64,000 nucleotides of DNA from Cellulosimicrobium cellulans (lineage in GTDB: Bacteria > Actinomycetota > Actinomycetes > Actinomycetales > Cellulomonadaceae), in assembly GCF_007679345.1 (NCBI RefSeq), contig NZ_VEGH01000016.1:34479-98478 (forward strand), in the 5' to 3' direction. Below are positions 34,692 to 44,880 of the stretch, piece by piece. The notes below the pieces were generated by a model. That model made no database searches and was not told where the DNA came from. It saw only the letters and a program-made list of their open reading frames with translations. The position numbers and the translations under genes were made by a program. How positions within the stretch are numbered: position 1 is the stretch's first letter; each line of letters opens with the position of its first letter.

Positions 34692-34795
34692 CCGCGGCAC
34701 CTGCGCCGGGGGGTCGGCGGCGCCCGCGCCGGGGGGCGGCGGCGCCCGCGCCGGCGGGTCGGCGGCACCTGCGCCGGGGGGTCGACGGCGCCCGC
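34692..34795. repeat. About 4.5 tandem copies of a 23-bp GC-rich unit
   Basis: Units of the form GCGGCACCTGCGCCGGGGGG plus TCG repeat head to tail with point changes between 34692 and 34795. There are no spacers, so it is not a CRISPR. Together with copy B it fills the 392-bp gap 34566-34957, in which I see no gene before the ATG at 34958. Confidence 0.7.
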
Positions 34796-34957
34796 CTCCT
34801 GCCGGCGGCCGGTGCTGTGCGCGCCCGCGCGGGCGGGTGAGCGGGGTTCGCCCGTCCGGGTGGAGCGCCGCCCCGGATGCTCAACCGCGGGGCGCGCTCG
34901 ACGATGGGGGCGCCAGGTCGACGGATCGACCGGGGCACGTCCACGGAGGGGGCGCCG

Positions 34958-35395
34958 ATGGCGCACGAGCACGTCCGGGCCCGCCGCGCGGCGGGGGTCA
35001 CGTTGGCGTGGCTGGGCTGCGCCGGCCTCGCCGTCTCCATGGCGCGGGCGATGACCTGGGAGGGCGGCGACGACGCCCCCGCGGGCGCCTGCGTCGTGAG
35101 CCGGATCTCGGTGGACTACGCCGTCGACTACGTCCCGGGCCTCGGCGGCTACGGCGTCACCGCGACGTCGCTGTCGGACGTGCCGGAGGACTGCGCGGGC
35201 CGGGAGGTCGCCGTCACCCTGCACGGGGCGGACGACGCGGCGCTGGCCGAGTCGCGCGCGCCGGTCACCGCCCCGACCTCCACCGTGCCGGTCACGGGCG
35301 ACCCGGTCCCGGTCGAGCGGCTGGGCGGCGTGTCGCTCGCGCTGGTGACGGACGGCGACGCGGCGCCGGCCGGCGACCCGCTCGCGGCCGGCTGA
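34958..35395 (+). CDS. Exported protein, SipW-associated family (paralog 3)
   Basis: A 145-residue exported or membrane-anchored protein. Its N terminus (RARRAAGVTLAWLGCAGLAVSMARAMTW) acts as signal or anchor. The mature domain keeps the family pattern: ACVVSRISVDY, YGVTATSLSDVPEDCAGRE and VERLGGVSLALVTDG, parallel to paralogs 1 and 2, with GCxGQ changed to DCAGR. ATG with a GGAGGGGG site. It is separated from the peptidase operon by the repeat-rich gap, so it may be expressed separately. Confidence 0.7.
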   Translation: MAHEHVRARRAAGVTLAWLGCAGLAVSMARAMTWEGGDDAPAGACVVSRISVDYAVDYVPGLGGYGVTATSLSDVPEDCAGREVAVTLHGADDAALAESRAPVTAPTSTVPVTGDPVPVERLGGVSLALVTDGDAAPAGDPLAAG

Positions 35396-35399
35396 CCCC

Positions 35400-36251
35400 T
35401 CAGACCTCGGTGAGCGTCGGCAGCTTCGGCTGCCGGGTGTCGCCCGAGGACGTGCCGCGCAGCCGCCGGGTCGCCCACGGGTAGGCGTACAGCCGCAGCC
35501 ACTGCGCGTCCTGGCGCGCCTGCACCGCGCGCGACGGCCGGGGCGCCGGCGCGAGCGGGGAGTCCCAGTCGGGGTCGTCCGGCGCGAGCCCGAGCGCGAC
35601 CAGCGCCCCCTGCGCGACCCGCGCGTGCGCCTCGGAGGTCAGGTGGATGCGGTCGGGCGCCCACATCCGGATGTCGTGCAGGTGCCGCATGCCCCACAGG
35701 TCGAGCACGTGCGCGCCGTGCCGCCGGGCGATCGACCAGATGTGCGCGTTGTAGACACCGACCCGCGGGCGGGTGGTGGACACGATCGGGGAGCCCGAGG
35801 CGTCGAACCCGGTCGCGAGCAGCACGTCCGCACCCGTCGCCCGGATCCGCGCCACGGCCTGCTCCAGCCCGTGCGCGAGCCGGTCGGGGTCGGCGGTCGG
35901 GCGCAGGATGTCGTTGCCGCCGCCGACGAGGCTGACCAGATCGGGCTCCATGGCGAGCGCCTCGGGCACCTGGTCGGCCACGATCGGGCGCAGGAGCCGG
36001 CCGCGCACGGCGAGGTTCGCGTACTGCAGCGGTTCCGCACCCGCGGCCCGGCGGCGCTCGGACAGCAGCCCCGCGAGCACGTCGGCCCAGCCCCGGACCG
36101 GCCCGTCCTCGCCGTGCGGGGCGTCCCACAGGCCCTCGGTGAACGAGTCGCCGACCGCGACGTACCGGCGCCACGGGGGCGCGGTCGTCGGGTCGGTCGG
36201 CGTGCTTGCCTGCGTGCGGGCCGTCGCCCCGGCCCCCTCGTGCGTCGTCAC
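35400..36251 (-). CDS. SGNH/GDSL-family hydrolase
   Basis: A 283-residue cytoplasmic-looking hydrolase with the four SGNH blocks: VAVGDSFTEG (block I, nucleophile Ser), NLAVRGRLL (block II Gly), VGGGNDIL (block III Asn) and DRIHLTSEAH (block V Asp/His). No signal peptide. Substrates are typically acyl or acetyl esters of lipids or sugars. The GTG at 36251 lies 6 nt after CACACT, the -10 variant seen repeatedly here, which suggests a leaderless transcript. Its stop is 5 bp from the convergent paralog 3 gene. Confidence 0.9.
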   Translation of the reverse strand: MTTHEGAGATARTQASTPTDPTTAPPWRRYVAVGDSFTEGLWDAPHGEDGPVRGWADVLAGLLSERRRAAGAEPLQYANLAVRGRLLRPIVADQVPEALAMEPDLVSLVGGGNDILRPTADPDRLAHGLEQAVARIRATGADVLLATGFDASGSPIVSTTRPRVGVYNAHIWSIARRHGAHVLDLWGMRHLHDIRMWAPDRIHLTSEAHARVAQGALVALGLAPDDPDWDSPLAPAPRPSRAVQARQDAQWLRLYAYPWATRRLRGTSSGDTRQPKLPTLTEV

Positions 36252-36306
36252 CCCCGCAGTGTGCCCCCGTCGCGGGCCCCGGTTCCAGGAGGGACCCGGC
36301 GGCGCC

Positions 36307-36984
36307 CTACGGCAGGGACCAGTCCACGGGCTCGGCGCCCTGCTCGACCAGCAGGGCGTTCACGCGGGAGAACGGCCTCGAGCCGAAGAACCCGCGGCTC
36401 GCCGAGAGCGGGCTCGGGTGCGGGCTGGCGACCACCGGGACGTCGCCGAGCGCGGTCGCCAGCGACTGGGCGTCCCGTCCCCACAGCACCGCGACCAGCG
36501 GGCCGCCCCGCTCGACCAGCGCCGCGATCGCGCGGTCCGTGACCGCCTCCCAGCCGCGGCCGCGGTGCGACGCGGGCTCGCCGGGCCGGACCGTGAGCAC
36601 CCGGTTGAGCAGCATGACGCCGCGGTCCGCCCAGGGCGACAGGTCGCCCGTCGTCGGCTGCGGCACGCCCAGGTCGGCCTGCAGCTCGGTGAAGATGTTC
36701 GCGAGCGACCGCGGGACCGGCCGGACGTCCGGCTGGACCGAGAACGACAGCCCCATCGGGTGCCCGGGGGTGGGGTAGGGGTCCTGGCCGACGACGAGCA
36801 CGCGCACGTCCGCGAGCGGTCGGGTGAACGCGCGCAGCACGTCCGGCCCGGCGGGCAGGTAGTCGCGCCCCGCGGCGACCTCGGCCCGCAGGAACTCGCC
36901 GGCGGCGTGCACCAGGGGCTCGACGGGCGCGAGCGCCTCCGCCCAGTCGGGGGCCACCAGCTCGGACAGCGGCGCGGAGGTCAC
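36307..36984 (-). CDS. ung: Uracil-DNA glycosylase
   Basis: A 225-residue family-1 UDG that removes uracil from DNA. Motif A is GQDPYPTPGHPMGLSFSV with the catalytic Asp, the middle region has SLANIFTEL and GVMLLNRVLTV, and motif B is HPSPLSASRGF with the essential His. Length is normal. The GTG at 36984 follows a TAGCCT box by 8 nt. Single gene; convergent neighbours separate it from other repair functions. Confidence 0.96.
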   Translation of the reverse strand: MTSAPLSELVAPDWAEALAPVEPLVHAAGEFLRAEVAAGRDYLPAGPDVLRAFTRPLADVRVLVVGQDPYPTPGHPMGLSFSVQPDVRPVPRSLANIFTELQADLGVPQPTTGDLSPWADRGVMLLNRVLTVRPGEPASHRGRGWEAVTDRAIAALVERGGPLVAVLWGRDAQSLATALGDVPVVASPHPSPLSASRGFFGSRPFSRVNALLVEQGAEPVDWSLP

Positions 36985-37132
36985 GGGGCCCGAGGCTAGC
37001 GGAACCGGCGCGCGCCTCCGGGCCCGCGCGTCGCCGGCCGGAGGAATGACACGCCTGTGATTCCCGCCGTACGATGACGCCGGGCCGGTCGTGGACGCCG
37101 GCCCGCGGCAGCACCGGGAGGAGCAGGGACGG

Positions 37133-37456
37133 ATGGACGCGACGTCGGAGACGGCCGACCGGCCCGCCCTGGTGGCGGTCGAGGGCGGCGCGGGCGGCGC
37201 GGACGGCGACCTGTCCGAGCGCGACCGCGAGGTGCTCGCCTTCGAGCGGCAGTGGTGGAAGTACGCCGGCGCCAAGGAGCAGGCCGTCCGCGAGCTGTTC
37301 GACATGTCGGCGACCCGGTACTACCAGGTGCTGAACGCCCTCATCGACTCCCCGGCGGCGCTCGCCCACGACCCGATGCTGGTCAAGCGCCTGCGCCGCA
37401 TGCGGTCCACCCGGCAGCGCGCGCGCAGCGCCCGCCGGCTCGGCGCCGACGGCTGA
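37133..37456 (+). CDS. DUF3263 protein
   Basis: A 107-residue actinobacterial protein. The signature DREVLAFERQWWKYAGAKEQ (residues 30-49) followed by RELFDMSATRYYQVLNALID and RLRRMRSTRQRAR is DUF3263; the middle looks like a sigma-region-4-type HTH, so DNA binding is plausible. ATG with a GGGAGGAG site; TACGAT at 37070-37075 is a good -10, giving a leader of about 55 nt. In many actinobacteria it precedes a LytR_C protein, as here. Confidence 0.92.
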   Translation: MDATSETADRPALVAVEGGAGGADGDLSERDREVLAFERQWWKYAGAKEQAVRELFDMSATRYYQVLNALIDSPAALAHDPMLVKRLRRMRSTRQRARSARRLGADG

Positions 37457-37528
37457 CCGGCGCCGCCACCCCCGCGCGGCGCGCCGTGCGTGCCGGGGTG
37501 GACAGGCCGAGCCGTTAGCCTGTCCGCC

Positions 37529-38158
37529 GTGACCAAGGCGAGCGACCGGTACCCGGAGGACGAGTTCGACGCCGAGCCGGCGCCCGACGCGCCGATCGGT
37601 GTGCACCGCGCACCCCGCAGCTGGTGGAGCCGCTGGTGGCCGTTCGTCGCCGTGGTCGTGCTGGTCCCGGCCGTCACCGTGGGCCTGGTGGTGTGGGCGT
37701 CGTCCTGGGACGGCCGCCTGCCGGGGTTCGGCGACTCGACGGAGCCCGCCGCGGCGGCGCCGGAGACGTCGGCCGCCACGGAGGGCACGGAGGACCCGGC
37801 CGCCGAGGACCCCGCCGCCGAGGACCCGGCCTCGACCGAGGAGCCGCCGCCCGTCGCGGAGGAGCCCGCCCCCACGGCCGACCTGACCACCGCGGTGCGG
37901 GTGCTCAACGCCTCCGGCCGGTCGGGCCTCGCCGGCGGCGCCGCGAGCGACCTCGAGGACGCCGGGTTCACGTCGGTCGAGGCCGGCAACGGCAACGCCG
38001 GCGGGCTGCAGCAGTCGACGGTGTTCTACGCGAGCGCCGACCTGGCGCCGACCGCGCAGCAGGTCGCGGACACGCTCGGAATCGCGAACGTGGTGGAGTC
38101 GTCGGGCACCGCGCCGGAGGGCGTCGTCGTCCTCCTGCTGGCGGACTTCGCGGGCTGA
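37529..38158 (+). CDS. LytR_C-domain membrane protein
   Basis: A 209-residue protein with a short cytoplasmic part, one membrane helix (WPFVAVVVLVPAVTVGLVVWA), an acidic Pro/Glu-rich linker (about 70-115) and an extracellular LytR_C domain (TAVRVLNASGRSGLAGGAASDLEDAGF; TVFYASADLAPTAQQVADTLG). LytR_C domains are found at the end of cell-wall glycopolymer ligases; here it stands alone. GTG start 7 nt after TAGCCT (37516-37521): leaderless. Confidence 0.9.
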   Translation: MTKASDRYPEDEFDAEPAPDAPIGVHRAPRSWWSRWWPFVAVVVLVPAVTVGLVVWASSWDGRLPGFGDSTEPAAAAPETSAATEGTEDPAAEDPAAEDPASTEEPPPVAEEPAPTADLTTAVRVLNASGRSGLAGGAASDLEDAGFTSVEAGNGNAGGLQQSTVFYASADLAPTAQQVADTLGIANVVESSGTAPEGVVVLLLADFAG

Positions 38159-38279
38159 CCCCTTCCGCAGGTCGGAGGGCGGGGCTAGTCTCGGCCGCGT
38201 CGCGGTGACCGCTCTCCACCGGCCGGGGGAGACCACGGCCCCTGCGGCGCACCGATCATCCCGTTGTCAGGAGCACCGC

Positions 38280-38483
38280 ATGCCGCAGGGAACCGTCAAG
38301 TGGTTCAACGCCGAGAAGGGCTACGGGTTCATCACCCCGGCCGACGGCGGTCAGGACCTGTTCGTCCACTTCAGCGCCATCCAGTCCAACGGGTACCGCA
38401 GCCTCGAGGAGGGGCAGTCGGTGGAGTTCGAGGTCGGGCAGGGCACCAAGGGCCCGCAGGCCGAGCAGGTCCGCCCGCTCTGA
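38280..38483 (+). CDS. cspA: Cold-shock protein
   Basis: A 67-residue single CSD protein that binds single-stranded RNA/DNA. RNP1 KGYGFITP and RNP2 LFVHFSAI are intact. The ATG has an AGGAG site. A TAGTCT box at 38186-38191 would give a leader of roughly 85 nt, in keeping with leader-controlled csp genes. Ends at a strong bidirectional terminator. Confidence 0.97.
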   Translation: MPQGTVKWFNAEKGYGFITPADGGQDLFVHFSAIQSNGYRSLEEGQSVEFEVGQGTKGPQAEQVRPL

Positions 38484-38505
38484 GCCGCCCGCCGCGCTGA
38501 GACGC

Positions 38506-38542
38506 CGTCGCGGGCCGGGGCAGGCCGCCCCGGCCCGCGACG
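38506..38542. terminator. Bidirectional terminator between cspA and the GH15-like gene
   Basis: A perfect 15-bp stem, CGTCGCGGGCCGGGG (38506-38520) with CCCCGGCCCGCGACG (38528-38542), loop of 7 nt, between two convergent genes. Confidence 0.85.
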
Positions 38543-39832
38543 TCAGCCGTCCAGCGCCGCCGCCGCCAGGACCACGCACGCCGCGGTCCACGCGAGCGGC
38601 GCGACCGCCGCGGGCGAGCCGTCCGCGAGCACCTTCTCCGGCAGGGCGCCCATCGCCGTGCGGTGCGCGTCCAGCCAGTCGAGCCGGGCCCGCGCCTGCG
38701 CGTCGTCGCCGTTCACCGCCGCGGTGAGCGCGTACAGCGACGTCTGCGGCGTCCACGAGATGCCGTCCTGCCGCCAGCCGGCCCCCGGCGCCAGCCCGCC
38801 CGCCGGGCGCGCCATCGCGGCCGCCGACGCCCGCCACGCGTCCTCGGCCCCGCTCAGCGCCGCCGGCTGGAACGGTGGCAGCACGAACGCGCTCGCCGCG
38901 TCGGCCAGGCCGCCGTCGGCGTACCGGCCGTAGGCGGTGTCGTCGCCGAACGCGCGCTCCACTGCCGCGCGGGTGCCGGCGGCGGCGTCCCGCGCGTCCG
39001 CGGCGGCCGCGGTGTCGCCGAGCAGGTCGAGCACCGGGCCCGCGGCCTCCAGGCCCGCCAGCAGCGGCGCGACGGTGCCCAGGGTGAGCGCGTCCTCCGG
39101 GACCTCCCAGTAGTCCGGGGAGGCCGGCGGCAGCCCGTCCCCGGCGACCAGCGCCACGGCGTGCGCGGCGCCGCGGCGCACGAGCGGGGCCAGCTCCGCG
39201 GCCACGGCCGCCTGCTCACCGGCCGGCGCGGCCGCGACCACCTCGCCCGCCGCCCAGAGCGACCACCCGGTGCCGTCCGTCTGCGGCGCGCGGTCGTCGG
39301 GGACCGCTCCCGAGCCGTCCGGCAGGTACCGGGCCTCGAACGACCCGTCCGCCGCCTGCACCCGCGCCAGGAAGCCCAGCACCTCGCGCGCGTCGGCGAG
39401 GTGCCCCGTCCGGGCCAGGGCGACCGCGACGAACGACGCGTCCCGCGGCCACACGTACCGCCAGTACGGCGTCCAGGCCGCGACGGCCGCGCCGCCGTCC
39501 TGGACCAGCGTGTGCAGGTCGAGCAGCGCGTCGGCGACCATGTCGGCGTACGGGCCGTCCGCGCCCGGCACCGTGCCCGCCGCGAGCCACGCGCGCTGCT
39601 CGGCGGCCAGGTCGTCGTCGGCGGTCGTCGCCGGGTCGACCGCCACGCGGGTGCCCTCGTGCAGCAGCGGGACCTCGCCCGCCGGGACCAGCTCCGGGCC
39701 GGCGGGGGTCGCGACGACGCCCTCGCTGTAGAGCTCGATCGTCCGGGTCCGCGGGCCGGACGCGCCCCAGGCGATCAGCCCCGCCGCGAGCGAGGCCAGC
39801 ACGACGGCGGCGACGGCGGGGCGGCGGTGCAT
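38543..39832 (-). CDS. Exported glucoamylase-like (GH15-type) alpha/alpha-barrel protein
   Basis: A 429-residue protein with an N-terminal membrane signal (VAAVVLASLAAGLIAWGAS). The region YWRYVWPRDASFVAVALARTG resembles the GH15 RYxWPRDxS motif, and DGSFEARYLPDG, DYWEVPEDALTLG and DGISWTPQTSLYALTAA continue the (alpha/alpha)6 barrel. It is shorter than typical bacterial GH15 enzymes (about 600), lacking the N-terminal super-sandwich, so activity on starch is uncertain. The ATG at 39832 follows TAGCCT by 7 nt. It is divergent from groEL. Confidence 0.8.
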   Translation of the reverse strand: MHRRPAVAAVVLASLAAGLIAWGASGPRTRTIELYSEGVVATPAGPELVPAGEVPLLHEGTRVAVDPATTADDDLAAEQRAWLAAGTVPGADGPYADMVADALLDLHTLVQDGGAAVAAWTPYWRYVWPRDASFVAVALARTGHLADAREVLGFLARVQAADGSFEARYLPDGSGAVPDDRAPQTDGTGWSLWAAGEVVAAAPAGEQAAVAAELAPLVRRGAAHAVALVAGDGLPPASPDYWEVPEDALTLGTVAPLLAGLEAAGPVLDLLGDTAAAADARDAAAGTRAAVERAFGDDTAYGRYADGGLADAASAFVLPPFQPAALSGAEDAWRASAAAMARPAGGLAPGAGWRQDGISWTPQTSLYALTAAVNGDDAQARARLDWLDAHRTAMGALPEKVLADGSPAAVAPLAWTAACVVLAAAALDG

Positions 39833-39894
39833 GCCCGGCAGGCTATCCGGCCCCGCGGGGCGGGCCGGCCGGGCGTCCGCCGAGGGCGGAGCGC

Positions 39895-39956
39895 CTTGCA
39901 CTCGATGGGGTCGAGTGCTAACCATGTGCTTAGCACTCTCGGGTCGAGAGTGACAG
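39895..39956 (+). promoter_or_regulatory. Two CIRCE operators (HrcA) in front of groEL
   Basis: Site 1: CTTGCACTC (39895-39903), 9-nt spacer, GAGTGCTAA (39913-39921). Site 2: TTAGCACTC (39930-39938), 9-nt spacer, GAGTGACAG (39948-39956). The consensus is TTAGCACTC-N9-GAGTGCTAA, so each site has one perfect and one imperfect arm. TTGCAC within site 1 and TAACCA 17 nt later could be the -35/-10 pair. Confidence 0.9.
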
Positions 39957-40083
39957 AATGACAACCCAGGCCGACCCGGTGAGGTCCGCCGCCCGACGGG
40001 ACATGACCGACGGGCCGGCGCGGCCGTCCGTCGCGGGCACCGACCGGCCGAACCACGAGCCAGAGTGAAGGATCGATAGCCCC

Positions 40084-41709
<1,626 letters not shown>

Positions 41710-41745
41710 GTCCCGCCGCGGGCGCTGAGCGCCCGCACCGCGCCT

Positions 41746-41781
41746 GACGGGCCGGTCACCCCAAGGGGTGGCCGGCCCGTC
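41746..41781 (+). terminator. groEL terminator
   Basis: GACGGGCCGGTCACCCC (41746-41762) pairs with GGGGTGGCCGGCCCGTC (41765-41781), with one G-U pair and a 2-nt loop; it starts 36 nt after the groEL stop. Confidence 0.85.
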
Positions 41782-41789
41782 CTGCGTCC

Positions 41790-41995
41790 CGCCCCGCCCC
41801 GCCCCGCCCGCCCTGCCCGCCCCGCCCGTCCCGCCCGCCCCGCCCCGCCCCGCCGAGTCGCCATCTCGCCGAACCTGCACGAGCGGTCTGCGCGCGAGGG
41901 GTCGGGCACAGGCGCGTCGTGCAGAGTCGGCGAACCTGCACACGCGGTCTGTGCGGGAGGCGTCGGGTGCACGCGCGAGATGGAGAGTCGGCGAG
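41790..41995. repeat. C-rich low-complexity tract and two 61-bp tandem repeats
   Basis: 41790-41855 is a run of CCCGCC/CCCCG units. It is followed by two imperfect copies of a 61-bp unit starting CGAACCTGCAC at 41870 and 41931, flanked by inverted CCATCTCG (41861-41868) and CGAGATGG (about 41976-41983). Between groEL and the convergent DUF4031 gene I see no coding sequence. Confidence 0.65.
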
Positions 41996-42066
41996 GGAGG
42001 GCGAGGGGCGGCGAGCGCGCGCTGCGCCGCGCGGTCAGCGTGCGGCGCGCGGGCGGGCGTGCGCGG

Positions 42067-42345
42067 TCAGTGCGCCCGGCGCGGGCGGGCGTGCGCGGGG
42101 ACGCGCAGACCGCTCGCGCGCAGGCGGCGGATGAGCTCGCCCGCCGGCACCGGCTCGGCGCCGAGGGCGACGAGCTCCGCGTGCATGTCGTCGGGGACGT
42201 CGTAGTGGTCCAGGTCGAACGCGCGCCGGGGGAGCCCGGCGCGCTCCGCGAAGGCGTGCAGCTCCGCCAGCGAGGCGTCGCTCACCAGGTGCGACCAGTA
42301 CCGGCCGTGCCGGGGCCAGAGCGGCGGGTCGACGAGGACCGTCAC
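42067..42345 (-). CDS. DUF4031 protein
   Basis: A 92-residue protein with the DUF4031 opening VTVLVDPPLWPRHGRYWSHLVSD and the block FDLDHYDVPDDMHAEL. The family is small and uncharacterised. The GTG start overlaps the stop of the HD-domain gene (GTGA), so both are made together. The end is a basic His/Arg-rich tail. Confidence 0.85.
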   Translation of the reverse strand: MTVLVDPPLWPRHGRYWSHLVSDASLAELHAFAERAGLPRRAFDLDHYDVPDDMHAELVALGAEPVPAGELIRRLRASGLRVPAHARPRRAH

Positions 42346-43139
42346 GCCCCGGGCCGGACGGGGTGCCGCTCGGCGGTGCGCGCGGGCGGGACCGGCGCGT
42401 CGACGGGGCCGGCCGGTGCACCGGCGACGTCGGCGGGGCCGTCCGCGGCGTCGAGCTCCGCGAGCACCTTCTCGATCTTGTGCAGCTCCGCGCCGAGGTT
42501 CTGCCGGGCGGGCTCCTCCCAGGCGGCGCCGAGCGGGCTGACGAACAGGCTCGGGCGCTTGAGCAGCTTGCGGACGATCCGCTCCCTCGCGCGCAGGTAG
42601 TCCTGCACCGGGATGTCGGCGTACTCCTCGCGGACGTCGTGCAGGTACGCCTTGTAGCGCTGCGGCTCGGCGGCCAGCATCGCGAGGTCGGCGTCGCACA
42701 GCACGGCGCAGTCGAAGTCGCTCGGGTCGGCGGCGTGCCGGACGAGGGCGATGACCATCTGGTGCACCCGGTCGACGCGCTCGGCCGGGACGCCGAGGTC
42801 GGTGAGCTGCTCGCGGGCGAGCCGGGCCGAGGCGGCCTCGTCCTCGCCGCCGCGGTTGGCGTAGGCGGCGACCTGCGCGGCGTCGAACACGGCGCCGTGG
42901 TACCAGGCGGCCAGCCGGACCAGGTCCGGCTCGTGGGTCTCCTCGGCGAGCTCGTCCACCCGGGCCAGCACGTCGGTCAGGTGCCGGAGGTTGTGGTAGG
43001 TCCGTCCGGGGCCCGTCCACCGCTCCACGAGGTCGGACCCGACCTCCCGGAGCCGGTCCTCGGGTGCGGTCGCTCCCGCCCCCTTCGCGCTGCGGACGAA
43101 CGCGGACAACAGCCACTGTGGCGCGTCGTAGACGCCCAT
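42342..43139 (-). CDS. HD-domain predicted metal-dependent phosphohydrolase
   Basis: A 265-residue soluble protein. YHNLRHLTDVLARVDELA, LAAWYHGAVFD and ALVRHA with DADLAML give the His-Asp metal ligands of a small HD family (the predicted HD phosphohydrolases with the NxxH start), which may act on nucleotides. The ATG at 43139 follows a GAGGCT box by 6 nt. It is coupled to the DUF4031 gene, a pairing seen commonly in actinobacteria to my knowledge. Confidence 0.85.
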   Translation of the reverse strand: MGVYDAPQWLLSAFVRSAKGAGATAPEDRLREVGSDLVERWTGPGRTYHNLRHLTDVLARVDELAEETHEPDLVRLAAWYHGAVFDAAQVAAYANRGGEDEAASARLAREQLTDLGVPAERVDRVHQMVIALVRHAADPSDFDCAVLCDADLAMLAAEPQRYKAYLHDVREEYADIPVQDYLRARERIVRKLLKRPSLFVSPLGAAWEEPARQNLGAELHKIEKVLAELDAADGPADVAGAPAGPVDAPVPPARTAERHPVRPGA

Positions 43140-43224
43140 GGGAACAGCCTCACTGCGACAGACGACCCTGCTCGGACGCGCCATCGTAGACCCATCCGGA
43201 CGGGGTTCCGCCACGGGAGCGCCG

Positions 43225-44880
43225 TCACCGGACCGGGTGACCTCCGGCGGCCCCGGGACGTGCCGGTTCGCCCGCGTCGCGGCCCGCGGCGTCGCCGTCC
43301 GGCCCGCCCTCGCCGGCTCCCGCGGCGGGGAGCACGACGCGGATCGTGGCGCCGCCGCCCGGCGTCTGGGTGATCGCGACCTCGCCGTGGTGCGCCTCGA
43401 CGATCGCCGCCACGATCGCCATGCCCAGGCCCGCGCCGCCGCCGGTGCCGTCACGGGTGCGGCTGGCGTCCACCCGGTAGAACCGCTCGAACACGCGCGC
43501 GGCGTGCTCCGGGGCGATGCCGGGGCCGTGGTCGCGGACCTCGAGCACCACCCGGTCGCCGACCCGTCCCACGCCGAGCTCGGCGGGCGTGCCGGCGGGG
43601 GTGTGCCGCGCGACGTTGCCGACCAGGTTGGCCACCACCTGCCGCAGCCGGGCCTCGTCGCCCCGCACGACCGTGCCGCCCGGGGCGCTCGCTCCGTCGG
43701 CCCCCGCGGAGCCGGCGAGCGGGCCGACCCGCACCTCCCGCGTCGGGTCGAGGGCGCGCAGGTCGTGGGCCGCGTCGGTGGCGAGCACGGCCAGGTCGAC
43801 GGGCTCGGCGCGGCCGGGCCGGTCGGCGTCCAGCCGGGCGAGCGCCAGCAGGTCCTCGACCAGCCCGCCCATCCGGGTCGCCGACTGCTCGATGCGCCGC
43901 ATGGTGTCGTCGACCTGGTCCTTCTCGGTCAGCGCGCCCATCCGGTACAGCTCGCCGTAGCCGCGGATCGCGGCCAGCGGGGTGCGCAGCTCGTGCGAGG
44001 CGTCCGCCACGAACCGGCGCATCCGCTCCTCGGACCGGGTGCGCGCGTCGAAGGCCGTCTCGATCTGGGCGAGCATCGAGTTGAGCGCGGCGCCGAGCCG
44101 GCCGACCTCGGTCGTCTCGGGCGCGGGCGGGACGCGCTGGGACAGGTCGCCGGCGGCGATCTGCGCGGCGGTGCCCTCGATCTCGCGCAGCCCGCGCAGC
44201 GAGCGGCGCACCGCCCAGGTGGCGACGACGGCGCCGATGACCAGGATCGCCACGGCGGAGGTCCACAGCAGGAACGCCGCCTGCCGGACCGTGTCCTGCA
44301 CGTCGGTCAGGGGCTCCGCGTAGGCCACGTACCCGACGGCGGTGCCGTTGGGGGCGATCGGGGTGACCACGACCCGCCAGGTCGCGCCGCGCACCGTGCT
44401 GGTCACCGTCGAGTACGTGGTGCCCTGGATCCGGTCGAGGTCGACGCGCGGCAGGTGCGGCGTCCCCGACCGCTCGACCGTCGAGTCGTCCGGGGGGAAG
44501 GTCGAACCGCCGCCGAGCATCGACACGGCCAGCGCGTAGTCGCGCTCGCCCCAGGTGGGGTAGGTGAGCCCGTCGACGGTGCCGTACTGCTCGTAGGCCT
44601 TGATGACGCTCTCCCGGAACGCCAGTCCCTGGACCCGCATGCGGTCGTCGACCTGCCCCACCAGGAACCCGGACAGCGACGTGGTCGTGATCGCGCCGGC
44701 GAACGACAGCCCGAGCGCCAGCAGCACGGTGGTGATGCCCACCAGCCGCGCGAGCAGCGGCGTGCGGGCCCAGGTGTCCCGGACCCGGCGCGTCACGGCG
44801 TCGACCGGCCCGGGGGCGCGGCCCGGCCCCTCGTCCGACCGGCCCTCCGGCGCTTCGTGCTCCGCCGACGTCGTCGTCAC
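43225..44880 (-). CDS. OmpR-class sensor histidine kinase
   Basis: A 551-residue kinase: helix 1 near residues 42-68 (LVGITTVLLALGLSFAGAI), an extracytoplasmic sensor region of about 130 residues, helix 2 (AVAILVIGAVVATWAV), HAMP, HisKA with SHELRTPLAAIRGYGELY, and HATPase_c with VGNVARHTPAGT, VRDHGPGI and GAGLGMAIV. The C terminus is Gly/Asp/Pro-rich. The GTG start overlaps the regulator's stop (GTGA). Layout resembles MprB/TcrY-like kinases; the signal is unknown. Confidence 0.92.
   Translation of the reverse strand: MTTTSAEHEAPEGRSDEGPGRAPGPVDAVTRRVRDTWARTPLLARLVGITTVLLALGLSFAGAITTTSLSGFLVGQVDDRMRVQGLAFRESVIKAYEQYGTVDGLTYPTWGERDYALAVSMLGGGSTFPPDDSTVERSGTPHLPRVDLDRIQGTTYSTVTSTVRGATWRVVVTPIAPNGTAVGYVAYAEPLTDVQDTVRQAAFLLWTSAVAILVIGAVVATWAVRRSLRGLREIEGTAAQIAAGDLSQRVPPAPETTEVGRLGAALNSMLAQIETAFDARTRSEERMRRFVADASHELRTPLAAIRGYGELYRMGALTEKDQVDDTMRRIEQSATRMGGLVEDLLALARLDADRPGRAEPVDLAVLATDAAHDLRALDPTREVRVGPLAGSAGADGASAPGGTVVRGDEARLRQVVANLVGNVARHTPAGTPAELGVGRVGDRVVLEVRDHGPGIAPEHAARVFERFYRVDASRTRDGTGGGAGLGMAIVAAIVEAHHGEVAITQTPGGGATIRVVLPAAGAGEGGPDGDAAGRDAGEPARPGAAGGHPVR

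Noticed and set aside
34692..34795. CRISPR array
   Set aside because: Units are contiguous without unique spacers and no cas genes are near. The same holds for the arrays at 41870 and 63894.
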